This document shows, piece after piece, positions 16,761 to 24,837 of a stretch of DNA of 64,000 nt; positions within the stretch are counted from its first letter, which is position 1, and every line of letters begins with the position of its first letter. The notes beneath the pieces were generated by a model. That model was not told the DNA's origin, did not search any database, and worked only from the letters and a program-made list of their open reading frames with translations. The translations under genes were made by a program, and so were the position numbers. This DNA is from Paenibacillus sp. BIHB 4019 (GTDB lineage Bacteria > Bacillota > Bacilli > Paenibacillales > Paenibacillaceae), in assembly GCF_002741035.1 (NCBI RefSeq), contig NZ_CP016808.1, positions 5,008,501-5,072,500 of the forward strand, in the 5' to 3' direction.

Positions 16761-17156
16761 TTACTCTTCTTCTAAAACGAAAAAACGATTCTTCTCATTG
16801 TTGAAATCACTGCTTTCATAGCAACTTTCACAGCATGCTATGGAATCAGCATCCATATCTTCAAGAGATAAAATGAAACTAGTTGTGGTCGATTGACAGA
16901 GAATACATGGGATTCCGTCAATATGCTTGAATTCAGCCTGACGGAGTTTTATACTTACTAAAATATCAAACATTTCTTCCTCAGAAAGAATCCTCGTCTC
17001 ATATCCATTATCTGCTCGAATCGTATTTACATATTGATTGCAACTTGGACAATTTATGTCCTCGTTATCCTTAAAACCAGGTAAAATGAATGCCTTAACC
17101 TCAAAATTACACCCACAGTCGCACGTCAGTAAGCTGTACTCTACTTCGGAATTCAT
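16761..17156 (-). CDS. Zinc-ribbon-like small protein
   Basis: 131 aa with four cysteine clusters: CDCGC near residue 13, CPSC near 36-39, CILC near 84-87 and CCESC near 107-111. Spaced CxxC pairs suggest two structural zinc sites. It follows the Abi_C gene on the same strand (17 bp gap) and has GGTGG before its ATG, so it is the third gene of the minus-strand operon 18304-16761. The function is unknown; position suggests an accessory role to the Abi_C protein. Confidence 0.6.
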   Translation of the reverse strand: MNSEVEYSLLTCDCGCNFEVKAFILPGFKDNEDINCPSCNQYVNTIRADNGYETRILSEEEMFDILVSIKLRQAEFKHIDGIPCILCQSTTTSFILSLEDMDADSIACCESCYESSDFNNEKNRFFVLEEE

Positions 17157-17173
17157 AGTTGTTCCACCTTTCC

Positions 17174-17923
17174 TTATTTAATGTGTTTTTCACTTTTTTC
17201 TTCCCATGTAGCAAACAAAAAATCAGCCATCGCACCTGCAAGGTTTACCGTAAGTTGTGCATGACGCTTGGATGGTTTTATTGTCTTCGGCTTACGTCCA
17301 TGAGCATCACCCAATTTATTACGAACAGAGCCTAAACCATGAATGACAGTAGAGCAGCCACCTAGAATTTGCTTGAAAATTTCCTCAGTATGGTTATCTG
17401 GAGCGAGATTTAGGGCTGACTGAACACCTTTGTATAACTGTGGCATCTCCCACTTTTCTTCATATTTGATTTCTTCTTTAACCATAATGAATTTGCACGT
17501 ACTTTCTAGTAGGGTGCGAGCCATTGTAATTGCACCCTCAGGGTCAGTTTCACGTCTTTCGAGTGCCTTTGACCATGCTTCCTGAATGTAGGTGGCATCA
17601 AGCTTGCCATTCAATGAATCAGTAATGATACTATCTGCTGGTGAAGATTCATCGACCTCTAGATATTCAAGTAACGATTCAAACTGTTTTGCAAGATATT
17701 CTTTACGTCCTTTGTAAGTAGGTGAGACGTCAGTTATATGCCCCCAAAATTCAGTCAGACCCCTACAGGTTATAATAAAGCGTGGTAGAAGGGTTCTAAT
17801 TCGCTCGGTTTTAATTAGTTTATCTCTGAGATCACGATACTCCAGATTGTCGAAGGGTCCGTTGGTAGCCCTAGCAATAAGTATATTCTTGATCTGTTCG
17901 ACATCTAGGAGAAGAGAATCCAT
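17174..17923 (-). CDS. Abortive-infection C-terminal (Abi_C) domain protein
   Basis: 249 aa. The C-terminal ~125 residues match the Abi_C domain pattern: EAWSKALERRETDPEGAITM, TLLESTCKFI, ILGGCSTVIHGLGSVRNKLGDAHG and a trailing NLAGAMADFL helix. The RNxxxDAHG motif is the family hallmark. The N-terminal part is helical and variable. Family knowledge links such proteins to phage exclusion and to RNase-like R-x4-6-H motifs; here RNKLGDAH fits R-x6-H, so nuclease activity is plausible but inferred. AGGAGG lies just upstream. It is flanked by an Mrr remnant and a zinc-ribbon gene on the same strand. Confidence 0.75.
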   Translation of the reverse strand: MDSLLLDVEQIKNILIARATNGPFDNLEYRDLRDKLIKTERIRTLLPRFIITCRGLTEFWGHITDVSPTYKGRKEYLAKQFESLLEYLEVDESSPADSIITDSLNGKLDATYIQEAWSKALERRETDPEGAITMARTLLESTCKFIMVKEEIKYEEKWEMPQLYKGVQSALNLAPDNHTEEIFKQILGGCSTVIHGLGSVRNKLGDAHGRKPKTIKPSKRHAQLTVNLAGAMADFLFATWEEKSEKHIK

Positions 17924-17935
17924 ACAAAACCTCCT

Positions 17936-18304
17936 TTAATTCTTCAAGCGTTGATGATCATAGCAGTATATGCGACCACTAAATCGTCTTGGATTCGATA
18001 GACAGAAGTCCTTAATTTTGTTCGTTACGGGCTTCCCGCATCTTGCACAAACGAATAAGTCATCGTCTTGTGTACGTGTAGTAGGAAGCGGTGCAGTAGC
18101 ATTTTCATCAGCCTGTTCTGGTTCCTTAACAGAGATAGTCTGTGCTGCATTAACATTCGCCATCTGCTCGATCAGAACATCTCTGTCCCACAGTTTAACG
18201 TCACGTGCTTGCTCAGTGTAGCCACTGCTTGTGATTACCCATACCTCTTGGTAACCATATACATCCTTACTCGTGTATGCTTTCTGAATAGCTTCATATC
18301 CCAT
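17936..18304 (-). pseudogene. Mrr-type restriction enzyme, C-terminal remnant with zinc motif
   Basis: 122 aa. Residues 1-45 (VWVITSSGYTEQARDVKLWDRDVLIEQM) match the end of the Mrr-like PD-(D/E)XK domain, in which the strand 'vWVitns.ft..A' and LWDRD are typical. The preceding catalytic half with the D and QxK residues is missing. The C-terminus carries CARCGKPV...CxxNPxxF...YCYDH, a zinc-finger-like tail. GGAAG precedes the ATG, so the remnant could still be translated, but it cannot cut DNA by the usual mechanism. Upstream, no lost N-terminal segment is visible. Confidence 0.6.
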
Positions 18305-18507
18305 GCTCTTCTTCCAATGTTTTTTTCTGAATGACTACCTTCTTCGTTACTCATGACAGAATATTGTTTGCATTATAATCACTCTTACCTCCTGTAAACA
18401 TCACGTTCTATCCCTAAAGTTTGAAATACTGCTATAGGTAACGCTCGAACATCGCCCCGCTCATATTGATCTCGTGGTTGATGGCTTTCTTTAGCTTCTC
18501 TTGCAAT

Positions 18508-18719
18508 TTAGTAAATGCGAAAGCCGAAACTAGCCACAAACACAACGATTATGAATATTAGGAGGATATTTAGCCATGTCCCACCGATTAATTTGCCATA
18601 CTTGCTGAAGGTGATGTTGAAGGCAAGCAAAAAGGCAAAGCCAAAAACAAGTTGCAATATAATATCTACGAATGTTGGCGATTTTTCAGGTCTTCTTGCC
18701 CATACATCTACCTCTACTC
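18508..18719 (-). pseudogene. Broken small two-helix membrane protein gene
   Basis: On the minus strand an open frame of about 65 codons encodes two hydrophobic helices (DIILQLVFGFAFLLAF and WLNILLIFIIVVFVASFGF) and ends IY-stop. It has no start codon. A frame shifted by one base offers ATG followed by GKKT-stop, so a small indel near 18700 may have broken it. The plus-strand frame over the same bases is its shadow. Confidence 0.35.
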
Positions 18720-18812
18720 AATTGGTATATGTTAGGATGTATATGAGTAATTATAACTACTTCTTTAAGTTGGTGGAAGGTGCTTGCGAATATTAATAAA
18801 TTTAGGAGATAA

Positions 18813-19229
18813 ATGTCGATGAATAGATATGGTGTGGTGGCAGTTAATGCAGTCCACTCTATGTTGAGTGGAGAAGAGGTACATCCTCTGATTGCATGGA
18901 AAAAAGCAGCAGCGGAAGCATTTGGTGAAGGGACTTGGGCTCAACGTAAAGGGTGTCCGAAAAATGCTTTTCTCGGATTATGTGAAGAAGGATTGGTACA
19001 AGGTATTAAACCAGGAAGTTATGCAGAGAGAAGTACGTCACAGAAGAACAAGAATTACGCTGTTAAGGCTGTGCAGATTCTGAGAGACAAGCCTGAGTTG
19101 GTAGATGATAAGCTTGGACTATGGAGAGAGGTTATGAATGGAGTAGAAAAGTCCCATAACTACCAAATGGATGTCGTACTTTCCCTCTGGAACAACAATT
19201 TGATTGTGGGGAATTATACTTGTAAGTAA
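18813..19229 (+). CDS. DUF6979-like conserved protein
   Basis: 138 aa. The pattern RYGVVAVNAV, then AWKKAAAEAFG, GCPKNAFLGLCEEGLVQGI, AVKAVQIL and a final MDVVLSLWNN is that of a small uncharacterised family (DUF6979, as I recall it) found as single genes in many bacteria, often among accessory genes. AGGAG lies 4 nt from ATG 18813 and 10 nt from ATG 18819, so either may be the start. The protein is soluble and helical. No enzymatic motif is visible and its function is unknown. Confidence 0.65.
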   Translation: MSMNRYGVVAVNAVHSMLSGEEVHPLIAWKKAAAEAFGEGTWAQRKGCPKNAFLGLCEEGLVQGIKPGSYAERSTSQKNKNYAVKAVQILRDKPELVDDKLGLWREVMNGVEKSHNYQMDVVLSLWNNNLIVGNYTCK

Positions 19230-19249
19230 CAACATCGGGGGTATGATTT

Positions 19250-19660
19250 ATGAAAATAGAAAGAGTGCTTGGATGGGTTTACTATCTTGGTGATGATGAA
19301 GCTCGACTTGATACGGACAAGTGTGGAAAATGGATGTATTTTTTTATAGATAAAAAGTTTGTTGCGAAAATGTGTGAGGATGCTGTTAAAGCGAATATTG
19401 TTAGTGTATCTAAACATAGCGATGATGAAAAAGGTGTTGCTTGTTTTTATTTAAACTATGATAATATCGACACGCATAAAAAAATTATAATGTACTTTAT
19501 AGAAAATGATCTTATTAGGAGAAAGAAGAACGGAAGCTTATACAATATATCATTTAAATTGGATAACCAAACCAGAGCAGGTGAATATGGAAATGAATTT
19601 AAATCTGATATAACACTATCGAAATTTGTTAATTTAAATACAGGGGAATGGTTACTATAA
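19250..19660 (+). CDS. Hypothetical protein
   Basis: 136 aa, AT-rich, with GGGGG about 10 nt before ATG 19250. It begins MKIERVLGWVYYLGDDEARL, is soluble and alpha/beta in character, and is rich in aromatic residues. I do not recognise it. It follows the DUF6979 gene by 20 bp and precedes the HNH remnant by one base, so it forms a plus-strand cluster with them. The HNH remnant and MazG-like neighbours suggest a nucleic-acid or defence setting, but nothing in the protein shows this. Confidence 0.6.
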   Translation: MKIERVLGWVYYLGDDEARLDTDKCGKWMYFFIDKKFVAKMCEDAVKANIVSVSKHSDDEKGVACFYLNYDNIDTHKKIIMYFIENDLIRRKKNGSLYNISFKLDNQTRAGEYGNEFKSDITLSKFVNLNTGEWLL

Positions 19661-19661
19661 A

Positions 19662-20052
19662 ATGCGTCTTTATGACGTAATGTCGAAAATAGGACGAATA
19701 GTAGATAATGATCAGGTACCCCGAAAACCGCTTGGAAAGTTCTCAACGTACTTAGATGCCGAAAACTTAGAACAGGTTTGTTTCTGGAGAAAAGATTGGG
19801 AACGAAACTTCTGCAATCGATCATGTTATCCCATGGTCGTATCTCTATTCGGATGACGTGTGGAACCTAGTATTGGCACACTAGTCATGTAACAGCAGTA
19901 AGTCTAATGTCATACCGAATGAGGGAATGATTCAGCGACTTGAAGATATGAGTAGGGCAATGCTTCAACTTATGAAGGAACAAGGCGAGCTTGACAAACA
20001 TGTTTCAGAACTCGAATTGGCTATCGAGAGTAACCTTTTCCGAAAGTTTTAG
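19662..20052 (+). pseudogene. HNH endonuclease, inactivated by a frameshift and a stop
   Basis: ATG 19662 opens a frame reading to FWRKDWERNFC. One base further the +1 frame continues with the HNH signature IDHVIPWSYLYSDDVWNLVLAH, hits TAG (19880-19882) where HNH proteins usually have a Lys, and then resumes SCNSSKSNVIPNEG and a coiled tail to TAG 20052. So at least one indel near 19815 and one nonsense change disrupt a gene of about 130 codons. The Asp-His of the metal site and the Asn of the second strand are still readable. Confidence 0.7.
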
Positions 20053-20079
20053 ATTGCGTGTCAAGTCTAAAAATATGGT

Positions 20080-20382
20080 ATGAGTGGTTATAGTTTAAAG
20101 AACTACAATAATCTGGTACGTGATAAGATTCCGCAGATCATCGAAGCAAGCGGCAAGCAATGCACTTTGAGGGTACTTAATGATGCTGAGTATGGGATTT
20201 CATTAAAGACAAAGATGCAAGAAGAACTTATGGAATTCCTCGAAGCAACGGACGTTAACCAGCAGTTGGAGGAACTTGCTGATCTGCTTGAAGTAGTCTA
20301 CAGCTTCACAAGGTATAAAGGCTTTACTGTGGATGAACGTGGAGGATTCTATGACAAAATCCAACTTGTGTCAGTCCACTAG
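20080..20382 (+). CDS. MazG-like/phosphoribosyl-ATP pyrophosphohydrolase-like protein
   Basis: 100 aa. YNNLVRDKIPQIIEASGK, LNDAEYGISLKTKMQEELMEF and LEELADLLEVVYSF match the all-alpha NTP pyrophosphohydrolase family (the EELxE and ELADxxEV metal-binding motifs are present). Such enzymes hydrolyse (d)NTPs to monophosphates. After KGFT the usual segment of about a dozen residues before RGGF is absent, so the protein carries a short in-frame deletion in its last helix. The ribosome site at ATG 20080 is weak. It lies between the HNH remnant and a nuclease-like gene. Confidence 0.75.
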   Translation: MSGYSLKNYNNLVRDKIPQIIEASGKQCTLRVLNDAEYGISLKTKMQEELMEFLEATDVNQQLEELADLLEVVYSFTRYKGFTVDERGGFYDKIQLVSVH

Positions 20383-20425
20383 CTATTAAAATGATATTTA
20401 GATTTTTAGTGAGGAGATATATACA

Positions 20426-21805
20426 TTGAATTCAAGTCAAATTTTTGAAATTCTGAAAGACAAAATTCCAGAATCCCATCCACTTAAGTTTCAAGTGCAT
20501 GAATATCATCTAGTGGAAAATAGATACCTTCCAGCGATAAATCCATTTGTCAGCATGCTTTGCGACACACTTGCCGCCATTGAAAAAGTAGTGCCTGACT
20601 ATTCCTTAAAAATGATTAATAGGATCGGAGAAACTGAATCTTGGTCACAGATTTATTCAAATTTAGCTGAGATTTTGGTCTTTTCTCAAGCGGTAAAAAT
20701 AGCTGATAAACAAAACGGAAATAAATACATTGAGTCAGAGCCACATTCAATAAAAAATGGAAAAAATCCAGAGTTTAGGTCAAAGGCGTTTGGCCGTAAT
20801 TACGCAATAGAAGTGAAAGCAACAGATATTATGACATATATGCATGACCGTAAAAGTAGGTATCAACTAACTTCCCACTTGCAAGAGAGAGAACTTTTGT
20901 CAAAGGAAAATCCTCTGAAGTCGAAAGTATTGACTGTCAAGGATTTCTTGGTAAGCGCAGAGGACAAATACAAAGTATATACTAGGTCGGAAGCATATCA
21001 AGATGATTTCCGTTTTCTTTTTATAGTATGGGATGATCACGCTAATGAGGTTATTGCAGCATTATTAAACCCAGCTAATGGATTATTAACTGAAAATACG
21101 TTTTGGGACAAGTCTAGCTTCGAACTAATAGATGGTGTATTTATTGTGAGACATTTACATCAGTTCAGACGATCAATTCATGGCAGAGAATTTTTAAATG
21201 ATGTGACACATGCATTTCAGATGTTAACTAGACAAGTTCCCGTAGCTTTTGTACAGAATCCAAACGGTCGTAAAATACCTAAGGAACTCATACAAGGCTT
21301 TGGTGCAGAAGAATTTGATGCATCTTCTTCTGTAGTATCAGAGTATAAGGCTACTGATTGGGTAGATTGGGGTTCTGGGCTTGCAGTGGCAGGTTTAAGT
21401 TGTGTTCCTATGGAGTACCACAAAGAAGTATTGGATGTGATGAAAGATGTGTCGGATCATCAAGGAGAAAGAAAAGAAATAGATTGTGCAAATTTTACTG
21501 TTATTAATTTAGATAGGATAGCAATTGAACATATGAAAGATAATGTTTTTGATAAAGATCAATTCCTTATACATTTGAATGAGGTAGCAGCAATATCAGT
21601 AAGAATGCAAAAAAGTGCAAGACTCATGGAACAGAAACAAATAGATGATACGGAAAAGAAAAAAAGAGAATATTTAGGAGGACTTATCGCTGATGCCAGA
21701 AAAGTTCCTAGAGAAAATGTACTAGTAAGTACCAGAAAAAAGGGTAGAAATGAACTTTGTTTTTGTGGTAGCGGATTGAAGTATAAACGTTGTTGCTTAA
21801 AATAA
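20426..21805 (+). CDS. Nuclease-like protein with C-terminal SEC-C zinc motif
   Basis: 459 aa from TTG 20426 with GAGGAG 9 nt upstream. The C-terminus NELCFCGSGLKYKRCC is a textbook SEC-C zinc motif (CxCxGxxxKxxxCC). In the N-terminal half, PEFRSKAFGRNYAIEVKATD resembles the E-x-K strand of a PD-(D/E)XK nuclease, preceded by a helix with a conserved-type Glu (NLAEILVF). The middle shows a second alpha/beta block. Proteins that pair an uncharacterised domain with SEC-C are common in defence islands. Nuclease activity is an inference from one motif. Confidence 0.6.
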   Translation: MNSSQIFEILKDKIPESHPLKFQVHEYHLVENRYLPAINPFVSMLCDTLAAIEKVVPDYSLKMINRIGETESWSQIYSNLAEILVFSQAVKIADKQNGNKYIESEPHSIKNGKNPEFRSKAFGRNYAIEVKATDIMTYMHDRKSRYQLTSHLQERELLSKENPLKSKVLTVKDFLVSAEDKYKVYTRSEAYQDDFRFLFIVWDDHANEVIAALLNPANGLLTENTFWDKSSFELIDGVFIVRHLHQFRRSIHGREFLNDVTHAFQMLTRQVPVAFVQNPNGRKIPKELIQGFGAEEFDASSSVVSEYKATDWVDWGSGLAVAGLSCVPMEYHKEVLDVMKDVSDHQGERKEIDCANFTVINLDRIAIEHMKDNVFDKDQFLIHLNEVAAISVRMQKSARLMEQKQIDDTEKKKREYLGGLIADARKVPRENVLVSTRKKGRNELCFCGSGLKYKRCCLK

Positions 21806-22009
21806 ATCAGCAGCTCATCATATTCTAGCAATTGCGCATGAAGAAAAAGTTTCAGATGGGTAATTTTGCAAAAAGCGTGGGAAAAATATGAACTAATTCA
21901 ACCCTAATATATATTTTATAAAATACCTAATTTAATATATTTTTAACAGATCAAATAAAATGTACATCGTTATTTCTTTGGAATCCATATTGAAAGAATA
22001 GAAATATTT

Positions 22010-22036
22010 AATACAGCTCTGATAAAGAGCTGTATT
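22010..22036. terminator. Hairpin between 21805 and 22098
   Basis: A perfect 11-bp stem AATACAGCTCT (22010-22020) / AGAGCTGTATT (22026-22036) with a 5-nt loop and modest A/T flanks. It is a likely terminator for the SEC-C gene. The rest of 21806-22097 holds nothing I can identify. Confidence 0.65.
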
Positions 22037-22097
22037 ATTCGGAGTAATAACTTTAGTTCTGAACTTAAAAGATAAACTGAAAAATAAGGGGTGCGTA

Positions 22098-22730
22098 ATG
22101 GAAGAAGGAACTAATGATTATAAAATAAGTTTTAAAAATATTGCGATTAATACAACCACAGTAATAGCGCTATTTACTATATTCTTCTATGTTGTGGCAT
22201 ATCGTTATGAAGCTGGTTACAAGTCTTATTTTCATATTCCAGACAAGTTAATTGAACTTAATATACTCACACTTATCAGACCCAATATACCGATTACTAC
22301 GATTCTCGTTTTAGTAGCAACTGCATTTATTATTTATATTGGGATTGTCTTTTTACTTTTTGTTCTAATAGATAAATTCATAATTAAGAAGATATTTTCA
22401 AAAAGATTAATTGAATCAAAAGACCTTCCAACTATATTGAAGTTTATGTCTTTGATTATTTTTCTTGGCGTTATTTTATCTTCATATAATACAGCCTATA
22501 ACTTTGGGAAAGATAGTGTGTTAAATATGAAAGAATATTGGGTGTATGAAGCAGGTGATATTACTTATGCAATTATTGATACATATAATGGGGGTTTTAT
22601 AAGTATTCCAATTAATATTAATGAATTTACTTTCAAAGCAGAATATAAATTTATTGATCCCGAAAGTCTTAGCAATGGTGTGTTTAAAAATGTGAAATTA
22701 CAAGAAGCATTACGTGAAAAGATACAGTAG
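22098..22730 (+). CDS. Membrane protein with three predicted helices
   Basis: 210 aa, very AT-rich. Hydrophobic helices lie near residues 18-38 (TTVIALFTIFFYVVAY), 72-98 (TTILVLVATAFIIYIGIVFLL) and 115-135 (ILKFMSLIIFLGVILSSY), followed by a ~75-residue soluble tail rich in Tyr, Ile and Glu. GGGGTG precedes ATG 22098. No family is recognised. Being a single membrane gene inside a defence-type cargo region, it could be the membrane effector of a small system, but no partner is clear. Confidence 0.6.
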   Translation: MEEGTNDYKISFKNIAINTTTVIALFTIFFYVVAYRYEAGYKSYFHIPDKLIELNILTLIRPNIPITTILVLVATAFIIYIGIVFLLFVLIDKFIIKKIFSKRLIESKDLPTILKFMSLIIFLGVILSSYNTAYNFGKDSVLNMKEYWVYEAGDITYAIIDTYNGGFISIPININEFTFKAEYKFIDPESLSNGVFKNVKLQEALREKIQ

Positions 22731-22818
22731 TCTTGTGTAAAATAAATTATTATAAAGCGATTATTTATGGTGATATAGATTCTAAAGATATAACACATAA
22801 TAAAGAGCTTACTGAAAA

Positions 22819-22948
22819 CGCGACAATTTTAGTTATCCGTAAGAATCAAGGGGATATCGACACAATAAACCCGCGAAACGGATAGTGTTTTTTATTGCAT
22901 AATGATGCACTACTAATTTGTGGAATATAGCAAAATTTATTGTCGCAA
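22819..22948. repeat. Short inverted-repeat region, origin unknown
   Basis: GCGACAAT (22818-22825) recurs inverted as ATTGTCGC about 120 bp to the right, and inside it TATCCGT/ACGGATA form a second nested pair around 22834-22883. The 22731-23352 interval has no gene I can support. The nested pairs recall a MITE-like remnant or a recombination site. Confidence 0.3.
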
Positions 22949-23219
22949 AATTCGGGTTTTCCGACATAGGCTGCTTAGAGCGAGTATTTAATCAATTTGT
23001 CCTGTATAATTAATCCTTTGAGTGGATTTATATGCATGTTGAATTGAAGAGTAAATTGAATTTCAAAAGCATGCACAACAGATGAATTATAAACCTTTAC
23101 AAGTGTTCAGTATGTACAGGAGCTGCGCTGGGGTTTGTAGGTCATATTTGCCAAGCAACAAGAGAGCGTATCATGATAACGCATCTAAGATTGTAAAGAA
23201 ATACAATACACGTCAAAAG

Positions 23220-23243
23220 CCCTCCAGAGAGAGGGTTTTTGTT
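23220..23243 (+). terminator. Intrinsic terminator
   Basis: CCCTC (23220-23224), 6-nt loop, GAGGG (23231-23235), then TTTTTGTTT. No clear gene precedes it, so it may end a small RNA or a decayed gene lying in 23040-23219. Confidence 0.6.
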
Positions 23244-23352
23244 TGGGAATATAGACATAGATAGTAGGGGGTGGTTTTCGGCAATAGAATCTAATTGGAA
23301 CTCTGTGTAGGGGGAAGCACAACAGCAGCACGAATCAACGTGAAATTATTTT

Positions 23353-24147
23353 TCAATCTAATTTTTGGCGCTCATCAAGGAGTGATTTTAGTTCTTCAGG
23401 CAATGGAGTACCATCTACTAAGCTGCTAATAAGCTTTTGAGCTTCCCATTTAGCTAATTGATTTATATCTACCCTTAAATGAATTGTGGATTTTTTTAGT
23501 AAATAGGATAGATATGACATTTGATAAAGAGTTATTTTTTCGGGAAAGACTCTACTTTCTGATGTTTTTAGTTTATTTTTATTTATGTTAATGAAGCTAT
23601 TGATAACCTCTTCGTATGTATGTGTATAGTCGTTTATCGTGACTTTATCTGTTGTTTCCAATAAAGCCATGCGGAAATCTTTGCGAGTCAATAATTTATT
23701 GAAATAAAAATGAATGGTTTTGTTGGCTTGTTCATCAGTAAGTGAAAATTTTAATTTTACCTTCGTAATAAGATGCAGAAGAAATTTTGGAACACTTTCT
23801 GGAAAACTTCTGCCTAGAAAAGCTAAGGAAGAATCGTTTTTAATAAAAGAATTATACTCTGTTTTGTTATACCGTTCTGAGAGGTGTTGTGGTACATCGA
23901 GTAAAATATCCTTCAAGTTTTTATCCATACTTTCCTTAAGCTTTATTAATAATAGTTTGCCGTCTATATCAAAAACTTCAGGTTCTTCAAGACACTCACA
24001 TACAAAAGCAGAATCGACTTTATATATTTCTGCAAGTTGCTTTAAATCTTCGAACCTTGTAGCATCAATTTTAAACATCTCAACATACTGTCTTCTAGGT
24101 GATTTCACTGGAAATCGCTTTAGAATTTCAAAATAGTCTATACTCAC
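23353..24147 (-). CDS. Hypothetical 264-aa protein of a two-gene cassette
   Basis: Minus-strand gene overlapping its upstream partner by 4 bp (ATGA), so the two are translationally coupled. The product is soluble, helical and basic at its N-terminus (EILKRFPVKSPRRQYVEMFK). A middle part, LTDEQANKTIHFYFNKLL, vaguely recalls DnaB/DnaD-type replication proteins, but this is weak. No catalytic motif is visible. It is isolated from other genes by gaps on both sides. It could be a replication-loading accessory or one half of an unknown pair. Confidence 0.55.
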   Translation of the reverse strand: MSIDYFEILKRFPVKSPRRQYVEMFKIDATRFEDLKQLAEIYKVDSAFVCECLEEPEVFDIDGKLLLIKLKESMDKNLKDILLDVPQHLSERYNKTEYNSFIKNDSSLAFLGRSFPESVPKFLLHLITKVKLKFSLTDEQANKTIHFYFNKLLTRKDFRMALLETTDKVTINDYTHTYEEVINSFININKNKLKTSESRVFPEKITLYQMSYLSYLLKKSTIHLRVDINQLAKWEAQKLISSLVDGTPLPEELKSLLDERQKLD

Positions 24148-24338
24148 GATTCATTAGCCCCTTTTTTTAGCTTTTTGTACATCTCGTCCCACTCATGCTC
24201 TCCAGCCCACTCATCGTCTTGCTTGAAAGTTTTAGATTGTGAATCAGCGTGTTCTCTGATTGCATCTTTGTGTTCCTCTATAAAATTTTCGAAGTTAGCA
24301 TTTCTTGTATCTTTGCTTTGCTGCGAATCAGTCATCAT
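24144..24338 (-). CDS. Small acidic protein, partner of the 264-aa protein
   Basis: 64 aa (start MMTDSQQSKDTRN), rich in Glu, Asp and Lys with no hydrophobic core, ending KKLKKGANES. GAGGTGAT lies just before the start; ATG 24335 is an equally good start. Its stop overlaps the start of the larger gene. A small acidic protein encoded first in a coupled pair recalls antitoxin/toxin or inhibitor/effector layouts, but neither protein matches a known toxin family. It also resembles phage replication accessory peptides in size. Confidence 0.5.
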   Translation of the reverse strand: MMTDSQQSKDTRNANFENFIEEHKDAIREHADSQSKTFKQDDEWAGEHEWDEMYKKLKKGANES

Positions 24339-24696
24339 ATCACCTCAATATTCCCAAGGGAATTAATTTCGACTTGTTGCAAATCAATAATAATATTTTT
24401 ATTCACAAAAACCAATAGCTATTTTCAATTATTTTTTCTAAGTAATCCATAATTATATTTATTTTATTTAATGTCTGTTAAATATAGCATGTTTTATAGT
24501 CAGTTATTATTTCTATTTAGAAGAAATGAAGTCATACACTAGTTAGACTATCAACTGAAGCATCATAGTAGACTATTTAAGTTCATCTGAAATAACTTAG
24601 TTATTTATCGAAGTTTTCTAACTCAATTTCTATCAATTTAATCAAATCAGAAGCTTTAATATAAGAAAAATATTTAAGAAACTTTTTTGATCTCAT

Positions 24697-24762
24697 CACG
24701 GCGAATTCATGAACCAATATTTGTTTGTATCTACTTAAATGCTTCTTCATGAATTTGCCGTG
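24697..24762. repeat. Long inverted repeat in a gene-free gap
   Basis: CACGGCGAATTCATGAA (24697-24713) pairs with TTCATGAATTTGCCGTG (24746-24762) with one mismatch, separated by 32 nt. It sits in the gene-free stretch 24339-24799, which is otherwise AT-rich and featureless. No T-run follows, so it is not a typical terminator. Confidence 0.45.
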
Positions 24763-24799
24763 GTGGATTTAGTGAATTTGTTGAATCAAATAACACATA

Positions 24800-24837
24800 A
24801 AAAAATCGCTTTGGATGCTACTCCAAAGCGATTTTTT
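24800..24837 (-). terminator. Terminator of the XRE regulator gene
   Basis: A perfect 16-bp inverted repeat AAAAAATCGCTTTGGA (24800-24815) / TCCAAAGCGATTTTTT (24822-24837). The right arm overlaps the stop codon of the minus-strand gene ending at 24836. Confidence 0.85.

Noticed and set aside
18515..18796. 93-codon plus-strand frame
   Set aside because: The minus strand encodes two convincing membrane helices over the same bases, and the plus frame lacks a ribosome site.
23082..23264. 60-codon frame
   Set aside because: Its last codons run through the terminator at 23220, and no ribosome site precedes it. A second frame there contains CSVC but has no start codon.
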